64,000 bases of DNA from Sulfobacillus thermosulfidooxidans DSM 9293 (GCF_900176145.1 NZ_FWWY01000001.1:1349819-1413818); one strand, 5' to 3'; counted from the stretch's first letter, positions 28,104 through 39,847 are shown. The notes: a model not told the origin generated them from the sequence alone. Translations and numbers: made by a program.

Positions 28104-30212
28104 ATGAAACACATCGTGATTACGAGCCGTGAATTAGCTGGATATAATCTATCAGGAGGGATTGGCGTCTATGTAGACCATCACGCAGCCTCTTTGAGCA
28201 GCCAAGGATATCATGTCACGGTCCTGACAGCCGCCAAGTTTCTCGAAGACCGTGACGAAATTGCTCCACCGCCCGAACGCCCGTACCAGATCATCCCGCT
28301 TCGGGCTGTCGAGGGATTTCGCACCGCTGAACATAATTTTTCGTATGCCGTTTATGTGACACTCAAAGAACTCCAAAAGACCCAGCCTTTTGATATCGTA
28401 GAGTTTCCCGATTACAATGGGGAAGGGTACTTTTGCATTAAAGCTAAGCGGTTATTAGGCGAATTTGGCCAGGTTATTCTGTGGGTCCATGGGCACATGA
28501 CTCTTCACCTGTGTGACACCTTAAATGAGGAACCACCGTCATTATACCGGCAAGCGATTTATAATATGGAGCAGTATTGCTTACGCTATGCCGACGTGGT
28601 CAGTGTACCCAGCCAAGATTTAGCGGCCGTTTATGGGCAAGACGTTCCCCGGGATTATTATACGATGCGCCATCCCATCCCGGCCTTTACCCATCCCCTC
28701 TTAGATCAAAAAGGGCCTAATTCTTCTCAGGACACTTCTGCTGTTCGGGTGCTATATGTGGGCCGTTTAGAACACCGCAAAGGCGTTGATTTGCTGGTTG
28801 AGGCCATAATTCGACAATTAGACCGGGGACAAAACGTGTCGCTACGCTTAGTTGGGGGGGATACGTGGTGGAAAGAGGGATCGTACCGGTCTTATCTTTT
28901 ATCCTTAATTCCCCCCCACCACCAGCAGGCCTTTGAATTTATGGGTCCGGTAACCCGGGAAAATCTTCAACGCGAGTACCTAAACGCGGATATTGTGGTT
29001 TTTCCTAGCCGTTTTGAAAATTGGCCTAATGTCTGTCTTGAGGCCATGTCCTTTGGCAAGCCCATTATTGCCAGCCGTTTTGGCGGCATGCGAGAAATGT
29101 TAGACGGGGGCGCGGGCTGGTTGATTGATCCCTTTGATGCGGACGCGTTTGATGAGGCCTTGACTGAACTCATCGCCCATCCCGAGAAACGCAAAATCTT
29201 CGGCGAACAGGCCCGGAGCGCGCTGCACAGAATGGCGCAAGCACCCACCGAACTCCCGACATGGTTTATCAATGAGCCAAAACTCGAGAACAGCATCTCC
29301 CAAGACGAACCCCTCGTTAGTATTATTGTCCCTTGTTATAACGCGAGTGAGACCATAGAGGAGACTCTTGAGAGCTTATTACACCAGGACTATCCCCACA
29401 TCGAGATTATTCTGGTCGATGATGGGTCCACAGAACCCGGCTTTGCTGCTCTCTTAGACCGCTTAGGACAAGCCCATAATCAGGTTCGCGTCTTTCATAA
29501 GACTAATAGTGGGCTCCCCGGGGCCCGCAATTACGGGGCGAAACGAGCGCAGGGTGAATATTTGGCCTTTTGTGATGCGGATGATCTGCTGGCTCCCATG
29601 ACCATACGGCACAGTGTACAGGCCTTGATGCGGCATCAAGACCTCTCCTTGGTCTATCCTATTATTCATTATTTTGAGGGAGCCCAAGGCTTTTGGGGAC
29701 CCCAAGATCTCTATGCACCTACGTTATTGGCGGAGAATCAAGCCCATGCCGGCATCGTGATTCGCCGGGACCGGTTTTTTGCCCATGGGGGCTATGACGA
29801 ATCCTTCCGCTATGGGTGGGAAGATTGGGAACTATTATTACGGCTGGCAAAATCGGGGGATCACGGTGAAGTGCTGCCTTACCCCCATTACCAGTACCGG
29901 GTTCGTCCGAATTCGATGGTGCGGACGACCTCAGCCCAGAACCGGCACCGTATTCAGAAGCAAATGTGGACCAAACATCAAGAGCTTTTAGGATTGCCAG
30001 CCTATTATGTGCTGGATAAAGAGGTCTTGCAGGGGAACTCGGCCCAAGGAGGATCCACGGAAAGTCACCGCGAATGGTTAAGGCGCATCATATTAGACTC
30101 CAAAGGCATGCGCCTCGTTATTACCGTATCGCGTATTGTTCCGGGATTTATCCGGCGCCCAGTGAGACGGTGGTTAAAACAGGTGGTTTTACGGCGGTTT
30201 AATTTAAGTTAG
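28104..30212 (+). CDS. GT4-GT2 two-domain glycosyltransferase
   Basis: The protein has 702 aa. ATG 28104 is preferred to ATG 28095 because AAAGGA is then 8 nt away. Residues 1-385 are a full GT4 enzyme: N-terminal 'SGGIGVYVDHHAASL' acceptor half, 'VLYVGRLEHRKGVDLL' (about 215) and 'FENWPNVCLEAMSFGKPII' (about 305) with the E-x7-E pair. Residues about 403-640 are a GT2 domain: SIIVPCYNASETIEETLESLL, ILVDDGSTEP, the FCDADD DxD motif for the metal-nucleotide, and WEDWELLLR with the catalytic acid. One polypeptide could therefore add two sugars in sequence. The C-terminus is basic and may touch the membrane. It is cytoplasmic and probably part of the surface-glycan pathway. Confidence 0.85.
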   Translation: MKHIVITSRELAGYNLSGGIGVYVDHHAASLSSQGYHVTVLTAAKFLEDRDEIAPPPERPYQIIPLRAVEGFRTAEHNFSYAVYVTLKELQKTQPFDIVEFPDYNGEGYFCIKAKRLLGEFGQVILWVHGHMTLHLCDTLNEEPPSLYRQAIYNMEQYCLRYADVVSVPSQDLAAVYGQDVPRDYYTMRHPIPAFTHPLLDQKGPNSSQDTSAVRVLYVGRLEHRKGVDLLVEAIIRQLDRGQNVSLRLVGGDTWWKEGSYRSYLLSLIPPHHQQAFEFMGPVTRENLQREYLNADIVVFPSRFENWPNVCLEAMSFGKPIIASRFGGMREMLDGGAGWLIDPFDADAFDEALTELIAHPEKRKIFGEQARSALHRMAQAPTELPTWFINEPKLENSISQDEPLVSIIVPCYNASETIEETLESLLHQDYPHIEIILVDDGSTEPGFAALLDRLGQAHNQVRVFHKTNSGLPGARNYGAKRAQGEYLAFCDADDLLAPMTIRHSVQALMRHQDLSLVYPIIHYFEGAQGFWGPQDLYAPTLLAENQAHAGIVIRRDRFFAHGGYDESFRYGWEDWELLLRLAKSGDHGEVLPYPHYQYRVRPNSMVRTTSAQNRHRIQKQMWTKHQELLGLPAYYVLDKEVLQGNSAQGGSTESHREWLRRIILDSKGMRLVITVSRIVPGFIRRPVRRWLKQVVLRRFNLS

Positions 30213-30251
30213 TCAATCCTCATAATAATTATGAGCGAGATAAAAGTCAAA

Positions 30252-30278
30252 AGGCCCAGGGAAATTTTCTCTGGGTTG
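30252..30278 (+). terminator. Likely terminator after GT4-GT2 gene
   Basis: CCCAGGGAAA pairs with TCTCTGGG across a TTT loop, followed by a T-containing stretch. It lies about 40 nt after the stop codon. Confidence 0.5.
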
Positions 30279-30358
30279 ATTTACATATTTCGGTGACTAT
30301 TTGCCAGAATAAAGCGTTGTGAATAGTATGATGGGACACATTGGGAAGGTGACGGAAC

Positions 30359-31210
30359 ATGTGGAAGCAAATGGGGCATTGGGGATTACCGGTGATTCTA
30401 TCAAGTGGGCTATTAGCCCTACCATCTTTGGGGACCATTAATCTTAACATCTCGCCAGTGGCTACGCAAAATGTCACGGCGAAAGTCTATCAGTCCGTTC
30501 CCCGGTATCCTCATAGTGTGGCGGTGATAGCTCCCCCCATCTCTTCACCGTTTGCCGCCCCGCTCGTGCTGGGGGCGGAGAATCATCTCTCCAAGCTTTG
30601 GCAACTACCCACGTCTTATGACCACGCGGAAAATTGGTATATGCATGAGATGGAAAAAGAGGGATATCATCTCATAAGCCAGGCGATGTCGAGCCTGGCG
30701 CATAGTGAATCCTTAACCTACGGCCTGTTATTTGCTCAGGGACCGCAAGAGACCACGCAAGTAGCCATCAATTTTCTTCCCCTGAATGCTCATACGACCA
30801 ATATGCAATATATCGTGGCCGAACTGCCAGTGCCTTCAAGACCTCAGAGCAGTCGCATGGCACCAGTTTCGGCGGTTCGCGAAATCACGGTGCACTACAG
30901 GGCATGGCGTTATGGGAGTCCTCTTCAGTCTTTTACGCTTAACAATCCTAAGACCATTGCCCCGGTTGTGGATTTGCTAAACCACCTGCCGGTATTGCCT
31001 CCCGAACTTTTTCACTGTGCGGCCGACTTTGGCCAGGGCGCCACCTTAATTGTGCACTTTCGCAACGGGAAACAGTGGGTCATTAGGGATAATGCGGCAT
31101 GTGATAGTGTGCAGATACCTCATGCCCCGGCTTTGCAAGATGTGCATTCTTCGCTCTATCACTTGCTAGGCCAAGATGCGAAAAAATTCACCACGAAGGG
31201 GACGTTTTGA
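30359..31210 (+). CDS. Secreted or anchored protein of unknown function
   Basis: The protein has 283 aa, with ATG after GGGAAGGTGACGGAAC. Residues about 8-25 form an N-terminal hydrophobic helix that could be a signal or anchor. The rest is soluble and includes VREITVHYRAWRYGSPLQSFTL and a later 'GQGATLIVHFRNGKQWVIRDNAACDSVQIP' strand pattern. The two cysteines near the end (FHCAADFG, NAACDSV) could form a disulfide. No family was recognised. It stands alone between terminator-like sequences. Confidence 0.6.
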   Translation: MWKQMGHWGLPVILSSGLLALPSLGTINLNISPVATQNVTAKVYQSVPRYPHSVAVIAPPISSPFAAPLVLGAENHLSKLWQLPTSYDHAENWYMHEMEKEGYHLISQAMSSLAHSESLTYGLLFAQGPQETTQVAINFLPLNAHTTNMQYIVAELPVPSRPQSSRMAPVSAVREITVHYRAWRYGSPLQSFTLNNPKTIAPVVDLLNHLPVLPPELFHCAADFGQGATLIVHFRNGKQWVIRDNAACDSVQIPHAPALQDVHSSLYHLLGQDAKKFTTKGTF

Positions 31211-31689
31211 ACAACTTGGGCACATCATGTGAAAATTTTGGGGATAAGTCTGTGGACAATTGTGGATATCTTTTGCTCCAACTGCAATTATTGTGAAGAA
31301 ATACAAGTCGATGGGGAATAGTTCGTATAGTAGGGACCAGTAAAATGTGATTCAAATCGTGGAGGTGGCGGACGTTAGCCAGCGTTTGCAGCGTAACCGT
31401 GAGGATAAAGGGCCGTTCAATGGTTGCCAATGACCATATCACAACAAATCGCGAATACCTACCCACCAATGAGTACCAGTTAGACCCACCCATGAACCAA
31501 CCGGACATACTTCACAATACCCCAGGCATGATGAGGATTATGCTCCAAAACTGGTATAAAAAGCGTTGAACTCACTCGTACTTATGCCGTGACACGGTCA
31601 TCTTCCGCGACTTTTGGCGGACCTTGTTGCCACAGTTGATGACTGGTCACCCGCTGATCCGCCTTAATCCTCATGCGCCACAGTTTGTG
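31211..31689. other. Degraded intergenic region
   Basis: A short GTG frame near 31347 after GGAGGTGG gives under 30 codons (VADVSQRLQRNREDKG) and no more. Nothing else could be recognised. It is probably decayed mobile DNA continuous with the following transposase fragment. Confidence 0.4.
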
Positions 31690-32075
31690 TCACGAATGAC
31701 CACACCAAAGATGAATTTTAATAGACTTTTTTGTACCAAAACCGGTGAAGCCTCTGCGTACGTCGGTTTTTCCTCGAAACATCTTAGACGAATTCGTTTT
31801 CCAAGGCACGGAACGGTTATTGATCTCATCTCCCACTGTATACAGCAGCTGAGTCACATCCGCGTGAAACGCTTTCGGAAACCGGCTCAGCACGTTGCAG
31901 ATTTTCCCCACCCTAAATGCGTATAACATCGGCCGTTGTATGGCTTAAGTAACGTCGATCCCGGCAGATATGACGGTTAAGGGCAGTTCCAAGTTCTACG
32001 GACCAGATCGCGTAAAAAGTCTTCCCATGCTTTATTACTGTCCGCATGACCCACGCTGAAACCGTCCTATTCAGA
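31690..32075 (-). pseudogene. Mutator/IS256-type transposase fragment
   Basis: Broken frames read 'SVGHADSNKAWEDFLRDLVRR' (near 32060-32000) and 'NVLSRFPKAFHADVTQLLYTV' (near 31900-31830). They match, in the right order, the 'GH.dS..aW..fL.dL..RGL' and 'H..RNVLS.vPK..h..v' blocks of mutator-type transposases. Several stops and shifts separate them. The sequence is not close to the intact element at 21252-22662, so it is an independent, older insertion. Confidence 0.6.
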
Positions 32076-32382
32076 CAAAATGGCTGCACCCGAATTTTTC
32101 CGACATCATTCTTTATCTCCCAAAAAAGGAAATAGGTAGGACTATGTAGAACAAGTTATTATATTGGCAAAAGGTGCTTGCACGGAACCAAAGAATTTAA
32201 ATGTCAAGTAGACTTCATAATACGATGGAGAAGAACCAGGAGCATTCTTAAGTACCCAGTTATCCGTTTTGAAATTGATGTTTCCTGCGATTTCTCTTAT
32301 TCGTAAGAGTAATGCCGCATCGAACTGCTGGTTATTTGTAAACGGATTCAATTTCACTATGCAATTAGGAGTTAATCAATCT
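32076..32382. other. Leader region of the ATP sulfurylase gene
   Basis: No gene was recognised. The sat frame is open upstream to about 32269, but the extra residues do not resemble the family. Confidence 0.4.
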
Positions 32383-33510
32383 ATGACTACATTATTTCCT
32401 CGTGACAAATTTAACGATATATCTCGCCCTCTGCCATCACATCAACTCGTTGTTGATGAAATTGCTACCGCGGATATTTATGCTCTGGGAGTTGGGGCAT
32501 TCGCGCCGCTCACTGGATTCATGGATGAAGTTACGTATGACATGGTTTGCCACGAAATGCGCCTTCCAAACGGTCTGATATGGCCCGTTCCTGTCACTCT
32601 ATCTGTTTCGGAACTCGATGCCTGTTGCCTTAAAGAGGGAATGGACATTCTTTTGAAGGGAATAGATCATACACTGTATGCTATTCTTCATCTCACGTCT
32701 ATTTACCGTCCTAATCGCGAGCAAGAGGCAGACCTTGTCTATGGAACACATGATCCTCATCATCCTGGGGTGAAACGCTTGTTGCAGCGAGGGCCCGTAT
32801 ATTTGGGCGGGGATTTGGATGTACTGCATATCCCACGTTTTCCTTTGATAGATCAGCCTTTCATGAGGGTGATGACACCGTCACAAGTCCGTTCACATAT
32901 TAAATCGCGTGGTTGGCAAACGGTTGCTGGTTTCCAAACTCGCAATCCTATTCATCGGGCCCATGAATATATTCAAAAATGTGCGTTGGAAATAGTTGAT
33001 GCTCTCTTTATCCACCCATTAGTAGGCCCTACTAAGGCCGACGATGTTCCATCATCGGTTCGTATTAAAACCTATGAGGTATTGTTGGAGCATTATTATC
33101 CACCAGACCGCGTGCTATTCAGCGTGTATTATGCAGCCATGCGTTATGCGGGACCGCGCGAAGCTGTATTCCATGCTTTGGTACGAAAAAATTATGGCTG
33201 TACCCACTTTATTGTTGGTCGAGACCATGCTGGTGTGGGTAACTATTACGGTCCCTATGATGCCCATAAGATTTTCAATCGGTTTTCACCCAAAGAACTT
33301 GGCGTTACACCATTGTTTTTTGAACAAGCCTTCTACTGCCGACGCTGTGACGGGATGGCTACCAGCAAAACTTGTCCACATGCGCCAGAACATCATGTTT
33401 ATCTATCTGGAACTCAGGTGAGAACAATGCTTAGAAAGGGCGAGGACTTGCCTAAGGAGTTTAGTCGACCAGAAGTCGCTGAAATTCTTAAACACTATTA
33501 TCGCGGTTGA
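32383..33510 (+). CDS. sat: ATP sulfurylase
   Basis: The protein has 375 aa. ATG 32383 is chosen because TTAGGAG lies 11 nt upstream and the homologous part starts there. It makes APS from sulfate and ATP. The PUA-like N-terminal domain ends near residue 150. The catalytic domain has 'FQTRNPIHRAHEY' (about residue 185; the Q-T-R-N-P..H..H nucleotide-binding motif) and 'FIVGRDHAGVGNYYGPYDA' (about 285). A CRRCDGMATSKTCPH cysteine cluster typical of bacterial Sat lies near residue 330. It has no C-terminal APS-kinase domain; that enzyme is encoded 13 kb away at 19361. Gmd, Rmd-like and sulfotransferase genes follow, so a role in PAPS supply for sulfation is more likely than dissimilation, though a housekeeping role is possible. 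Confidence 0.9.
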   Translation: MTTLFPRDKFNDISRPLPSHQLVVDEIATADIYALGVGAFAPLTGFMDEVTYDMVCHEMRLPNGLIWPVPVTLSVSELDACCLKEGMDILLKGIDHTLYAILHLTSIYRPNREQEADLVYGTHDPHHPGVKRLLQRGPVYLGGDLDVLHIPRFPLIDQPFMRVMTPSQVRSHIKSRGWQTVAGFQTRNPIHRAHEYIQKCALEIVDALFIHPLVGPTKADDVPSSVRIKTYEVLLEHYYPPDRVLFSVYYAAMRYAGPREAVFHALVRKNYGCTHFIVGRDHAGVGNYYGPYDAHKIFNRFSPKELGVTPLFFEQAFYCRRCDGMATSKTCPHAPEHHVYLSGTQVRTMLRKGEDLPKEFSRPEVAEILKHYYRG

Positions 33511-34906
<1,396 letters not shown>

Positions 34907-34907
<1 letters not shown>

Positions 34908-35833
34908 TGCGAAAAATAGTGGTGACTGGTGCGAACGGATTTGTTGGACGTCATGTGTGTCGTATGCTACAAGAGAACGGGTACGAGGTTATTCCAGTTG
35001 GGGGGCCTGCTTCGAGCCCCTCGGCGTCTTCTTATTCGGTGGACTTAACACGTAAAGACGAGCGTTTTGAGGAGTTCTTTCGAACTGTGCGACCTTATGC
35101 CGTGCTTCATCTAGCAGGGATCAGTTCTGTTTCTAAATCATGGCGTATGCCGACTTCGGTCATTGGAGTCAATACTATCGGTGCCGTGAAACTTTTTCAA
35201 GCAGCTCAGGCGTCAGGCGTGAAGCGCTTTATTTTTGTGAGTTCCGCAGAAATCTATGATCCCCTTGCTGGTCAGGACGGAGAACCATTAGATGAAGATG
35301 CGCCGATAAATCCGATTAATCCTTACGGCGTGTCAAAATGGAGTGCAGAACGCCTTCTTACGCTTTTATGGAAGCCTAACCTTGACTTAATTATTTTTCG
35401 TCCATTTAATCATGTTGGTCCGGGGCAATCAACCGGATTTGTTGTTCCGGATCTCGTCGCCCAAATCCATAGCATATTGAAAAAGCAAAGTCCACCTATA
35501 ATCACCGCAGGCAATTTAACGGTTATTCGCGATTTCTTAGATGTTCGGGATATTGCCCGCGCGTATGTGATGGCACTAAGTCCACCAGTTCGTCCTGGGA
35601 CATATAATTTAGCATCCGGGCGGGGCCGTAGAGTTGAAGACATTTTGCATGCGTTGATAGCGCAATCCCATTTAGACAATATCCAAATCATTCAAGATCC
35701 GAATAGATTTCGTCCCCAAGAACGCATGGTGCTTGTCGGTAACGCGAATCGATATCGCGAGGTTTCAGGTTGGGAGCCTTTAATTCCATGGGATCGAACT
35801 GTGCACGATATACTCGTGGACACAACGTTCTGA
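34907..35833 (+). CDS. NAD(P)-dependent sugar reductase, Rmd-like (GDP-rhamnose)
   Basis: The protein has 308 aa. ATG 34907 overlaps the gmd stop (TGATG) and has GGGAGCAAGGG upstream. Residues 7-15 (TGANGFVGR) are the Rossmann loop; SSAEIYDP supplies the catalytic Ser and PYGVSKWSAE the Tyr-x3-Lys. 'RPFNHVGPGQSTGFVVPDL' and 'VIRDFLDVRDIARAY' are typical of GDP-6-deoxy-D-lyxo-4-hexulose reductase. With Gmd it would give GDP-D-rhamnose. GDP-fucose synthase is less likely, because its epimerase Cys/His pattern is not evident. It is probably the donor source for the neighbouring glycosyltransferases. Confidence 0.8.
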
Positions 35834-36108
35834 GCAATTAATCTGTTGTCATTCAAATCAGTTTAAGTCAATGATGAAAGCGAACGTGCACTCAGGGGTC
35901 AAAGACACTTGTCAAAAATGGCTAACTAGCCCGGCTAAGGCCGCCACGAGGGTAGAAGATCCTATACTAGTAGACCAACGACGCGGTCCATGGTGCGGCT
36001 TGGAGTGTCTAGTAGCAACCAATGTGATAGTCCACAATGGTGCCTATTCATGGTCGAAGAGTGAGTTGATAACGGTAAAAAATGAATAGCACTAGAGTGT
36101 GAGATATT

Positions 36109-37128
36109 TTACCAGCGGATTCGCGGTTCCAAAAGAGGGACTTCTCGAACTTTGTGAATTATGTAATTAACATGTTCTGGTTGTAGCTCTGGAATTGAAC
36201 AGTACATTTCTGGTAACCACTGACTCTCCATGCGTTGCAATGCGTTGATAATCACGTTTTGCCAATGCGGCGGTCGATTATCGGGTCCATAGTGCGTTAT
36301 GTGCACGTCATCAAATGGTAAGGAGAGGTTCAAAGTTTCACGAAGAATATTCGACACTTCCTGCCTATATGTAAGGGAAAGATCTAATTCATCCATGTCA
36401 ATAACAATATCGACAAAGGGTAGCGCCAATAACGTGGAATATAAATACAAATCCAAAAAGATTCCAAACGACTGCGTTGTTGAGTAACTTGTTACAAGTG
36501 GTCTAATCTGGTGATAAGCATCAAAAAATGCTATGTCGCTTGTGTATTGAGGCAGCTTCCAGTACTGGGCGATGGTTCGTATAATCGGTGGAACTTCGTC
36601 CTGACCCATTATTAGATATGGCATGATTTCGAAATAGGGGTTTCCTTTGCGCAGTTGAGCACGACCTGATAACCATTGATCTATCGGATTACGGAGTAAC
36701 AAAATATGGATTCCGGGAAAGGTTTGTCGTAACCACGGGATTCGTCCGAGTGATCGGCAAAAATTGAAAACGGGACGTCGATGACTCTGATAACTGAGGT
36801 GCATAAGCATTGCCAAATAAGCAGCTTGATCCCAAAGACACTCTTGCTCATTGCGAAAGAAATTCTTAATAGTAAAATTTGGATGAAACCCTTGCACTCC
36901 AGTGGAAATCAAAGAACCATATTCAGAAAAATATGAGGTTGCCACCCTTGGATGGTGCGAATCCCAATTGGACGGCTGAAATGACGGTAACATATCATGG
37001 GTAATATGAACCAAAACTTCATTAAACGGTTCATAAAATGGCATGCAATCACTATGCAAACGAAACTTACTCCATATATAGGTGCTGCCTGTTCGCCATC
37101 CACTATGCACGAATATTGGCTTATTCAT
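36109..37128 (-). CDS. Sulfotransferase-like protein
   Basis: The protein has 339 aa. The second ATG (37128) is chosen because GGAG lies 9 nt upstream. Residues 6-17 (FVHSGWRTGSTY) are a 5'-phosphosulfate-binding-type loop. 'ILLLRNPIDQWLSGRAQLRKG' near residue 160 matches the 3'-phosphate-binding motif (R.P.....S). The remainder is helical without a recognisable second domain. The remnant at 19035-19163 is a paralogue of its N-terminus. It faces the Gmd/Rmd genes and precedes the flagellin region. A PAPS-dependent sulfotransferase acting on a glycan is the best guess; members of this fold have varied acceptors. Confidence 0.7.
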   Translation of the reverse strand: MNKPIFVHSGWRTGSTYIWSKFRLHSDCMPFYEPFNEVLVHITHDMLPSFQPSNWDSHHPRVATSYFSEYGSLISTGVQGFHPNFTIKNFFRNEQECLWDQAAYLAMLMHLSYQSHRRPVFNFCRSLGRIPWLRQTFPGIHILLLRNPIDQWLSGRAQLRKGNPYFEIMPYLIMGQDEVPPIIRTIAQYWKLPQYTSDIAFFDAYHQIRPLVTSYSTTQSFGIFLDLYLYSTLLALPFVDIVIDMDELDLSLTYRQEVSNILRETLNLSLPFDDVHITHYGPDNRPPHWQNVIINALQRMESQWLPEMYCSIPELQPEHVNYIIHKVREVPLLEPRIRW

Positions 37129-37660
37129 GTGTAAAGTCTCCATTGGTTGATATAATTCCTACTAAGATTATAAGAAATTTTGTCTAAATATGCCACGTTC
37201 TAATTAAAATTGAAAATTTCAACTGATGCAATAAGGCTATCTTGGCATAAACTTGCGGATTATGTGGGTTTGACACTGTTGCCAGCCCGTGTCATGGAAC
37301 TGCTCGGCTACGGACTGGGCGAGGCCGCAATGGTTGGTCATCGGACACCACCCAGGCCATCCAGTGGAACTCCTAAGTCTTTCAAGTGAAGACGGTTTTC
37401 CGTTCATAGCCATCGTGGGAATTGGGTTGTCTCTTTCAAATTTACCAAGGGACTTCCCATGGCTTGTAAACTCTTTAAGTTCTTTTAACTACTGACTCTG
37501 CTCGAATGATCTACGCGTAATTTATAATCATAATTCACGACTATAATTTGCAATCGGTAATTTCGCATGCTTATATTGGTTTTGAGAATAAAGGTGGCAT
37601 TATACCTTTAGTTCTCTAGTCTAAGGGAATAGACTTAAAGCGAGGAAGTAGGCGACCGAC
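37129..37660. other. Intergenic region before the GT4-GT4 gene
   Basis: No intact gene was found. The stretch about 37265-37375 is GC-richer than its surroundings and may be a transposase scrap, but no motif is clear. TAAAGGT/ACCTTTA (37589-37595 and 37604-37610) is a perfect 7-bp inverted repeat 50 nt before the next gene, a possible operator. Confidence 0.4.
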
Positions 37661-39841
37661 ATGGATGTCTTTTGGGATGGACCATTTTTTCGTGCGGCAA
37701 GTTTTGATCACGTGAATCGCGCGTTATCTCGGTCCCTGGCCGCTCGTAATATTAATGTGGTTGTTCATGCATGGGACGCGGTGCCCAATCCAGTTCCAGA
37801 AGATTGGAAATGGTTTTTAGCGCACCGAGCCGGATTTAAAACGGCAGACGCGCATGTCCGCCATGGATGGCCACCAACCTTTTCTTCTCGAATGGGTCCT
37901 TTTTTTCTATTGCAACATTGGGAAGCCGGTGCTGTTCCCAAAAGCTGGATCAATCCGATTCGCCGGTATGTTCGTCGCGTTTTAGTTGTCAGTGAGGCTG
38001 TTCGTGACATGTTTGTTGCGGGAGGCATCCCGGCCGAGATGATAAGCGTTATTCCCTTAGGTATCAATCCCCATCATTTCTATGCGGGTGGTCCGCGATG
38101 CGAACGGTGGGATCGTTATGCAACGCGCTTTCTGTTCGTTGGTGGATTAATCTCGCGTAAAGGTATAGATATTTTGTTGAGTGCTTACCAAAAAGCTTTT
38201 GACGCAGATCACTCGGTCATTTTAATTATTAAAGCAGTGGGAAGTCAATTTGCCTACGATGATGCCTCTATTCTAGATGCCCTGGAGGCCTTTCGTTCCG
38301 ATCCGAAAAACCCGGCTATTGATTGGATCACTGATAACTTGACTGAAGAGGCAATGGCCTCGTTATATCGGTCGGCATCCGTTTTGGTCCACCCATACCG
38401 CGGAGAAGGATTTGGTCTCCCACTCTTGGAAGCTATGGCTTGCGGTATTCCAATTATCGTTAGCGATTTCGGCCCGGCTAGGGAATTCGTGCCGCGTGAG
38501 AATGCTTTGTGGATATCAGGAAACGTTCGGTACTTTACACCTGAATCGTATGAAAGCCAAGGACCAGGCTGGTATTTCGAACCTAATGAGGACCACTTGG
38601 TAACTCTGCTAAGACAGGCCACTGAAAGGTTACCTGTCGTTCATTCGGGTGCGGAATGGAGCCAATCATGGTCATGGGACCACGCAGCGGAAGAACTTGC
38701 GGCCATTTTGAAGAGCGAAGTTATGCCACGAGAAGGGACGACGAAGGTCTATCCTGAGAAAGCCGTTTTGTGGCGTGCCCCGGGTCGAAGCCCGTCCGGG
38801 TACGGACAAGCGACGCGGTTATGGCTTAAGGCTTTTCAACATCACGGTGTTGCTGTCCGATTGCTTGACATTGATGATCCCGTCGTGTATGCACGGCACG
38901 AAGGCATTGATGTGGCTGCATGGGAGGACGTTGCCGTGCCCTCTGGTACGCCAGCAGTGCAATTTACTCCTGGTTTTGCTCTGCAATCCGACTATCATGG
39001 TCCAAATATTGTATATACGATGTGGGAGACCGACGAATGGCCGCACAGTTGGAAATTGCAATTGGAGCAGGCAGACCATGTGATTGTGCCATCGACATGG
39101 GACTATGAAAAGGCTCTCCGAATGGGCGTTGCGTCGGATCGTTTAAGCGTTGTTCCCCTGCCTCTAGACACTGATAAGTTCCATCCCGATGGACCGAAAC
39201 TCTGGCCAATGGACCATCGATTTCGTTTCTTAAGCGTTTTCGATTGGCAAACGCGAAAGGGATGGGATATATTGCTTCGGGCGTGGGCACAAGCTTTTCG
39301 GTCTACCGATCCTGTCGTTCTCATTCTAAAGGTTACCAAAATTTCTACAGCCTCCCAAGCACAACAAGAGCAGTGGAGAGCCATGCGAAAAGATCTGTCA
39401 AATACGGCTCCCATTGTACTTTTAGATTCTGTAGTCTCAACGGCTGAGATGGCTGCGTTGTACCGTTCGGTTCACGCGTTTGTACTACCCACACGGGGAG
39501 AAGGATGGGGATTGCCCATTTTAGAAGCTATGGCGAGTGGTCTGCCAGTCATTGCAACTGATTGGTCGGGGTCCTCTGTGTTTATGAATCGCAAAAACAG
39601 TTTACCCTTAGCCATAGACGGGCTTGAACGCGTTCCTGATTCTGAACCCTTTTCATTATTTCGCGGTCAACAGTGGGCGAAGCCATCTCTCGAGGATCTT
39701 ATTGAGAAATTACGCTGGGTTTTTGGTCATTATCAAAGTTTAGATGCCCTGCGGAATGAGGCTCGGCGTACAGCTGAGGATTATCATCCCGACCGTGTGG
39801 CATCAGCACTTTTGTCAGTGTTAGAGTCCTTCTGGGCATGA
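37661..39841 (+). CDS. Tandem GT4-GT4 glycosyltransferase
   Basis: The protein has 726 aa, with ATG after GAGGAAGTAGG. There are two complete GT-B units. In the first, 'FLFVGGLISRKGIDILLSAY' (about 165) and 'GEGFGLPLLEAMACGIPIIVSDF' (about 248) carry the E-x7-E signature. In the second, 'SPSGYGQATRLWLKAF' (about 370) is the start, followed by 'FLSVFDWQTRKGWDILLRAW' (about 525) and 'GEGWGLPILEAMASGLPVIATDW' (about 610). Two catalytic halves suggest addition of two residues or alternating polymerisation. It has no membrane segment. It lies 82 bp upstream of flagellin on the same strand, separated only by a short hairpin, so flagellar glycosylation is an attractive role (inference). Confidence 0.85.
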   Translation: MDVFWDGPFFRAASFDHVNRALSRSLAARNINVVVHAWDAVPNPVPEDWKWFLAHRAGFKTADAHVRHGWPPTFSSRMGPFFLLQHWEAGAVPKSWINPIRRYVRRVLVVSEAVRDMFVAGGIPAEMISVIPLGINPHHFYAGGPRCERWDRYATRFLFVGGLISRKGIDILLSAYQKAFDADHSVILIIKAVGSQFAYDDASILDALEAFRSDPKNPAIDWITDNLTEEAMASLYRSASVLVHPYRGEGFGLPLLEAMACGIPIIVSDFGPAREFVPRENALWISGNVRYFTPESYESQGPGWYFEPNEDHLVTLLRQATERLPVVHSGAEWSQSWSWDHAAEELAAILKSEVMPREGTTKVYPEKAVLWRAPGRSPSGYGQATRLWLKAFQHHGVAVRLLDIDDPVVYARHEGIDVAAWEDVAVPSGTPAVQFTPGFALQSDYHGPNIVYTMWETDEWPHSWKLQLEQADHVIVPSTWDYEKALRMGVASDRLSVVPLPLDTDKFHPDGPKLWPMDHRFRFLSVFDWQTRKGWDILLRAWAQAFRSTDPVVLILKVTKISTASQAQQEQWRAMRKDLSNTAPIVLLDSVVSTAEMAALYRSVHAFVLPTRGEGWGLPILEAMASGLPVIATDWSGSSVFMNRKNSLPLAIDGLERVPDSEPFSLFRGQQWAKPSLEDLIEKLRWVFGHYQSLDALRNEARRTAEDYHPDRVASALLSVLESFWA

Positions 39842-39847
39842 CACTGA

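Noticed and set aside
37265-37375. Possible transposase scrap
   Set aside because: Composition differs from the flanks, but no frame shows a transposase motif, so it is not called as a feature.
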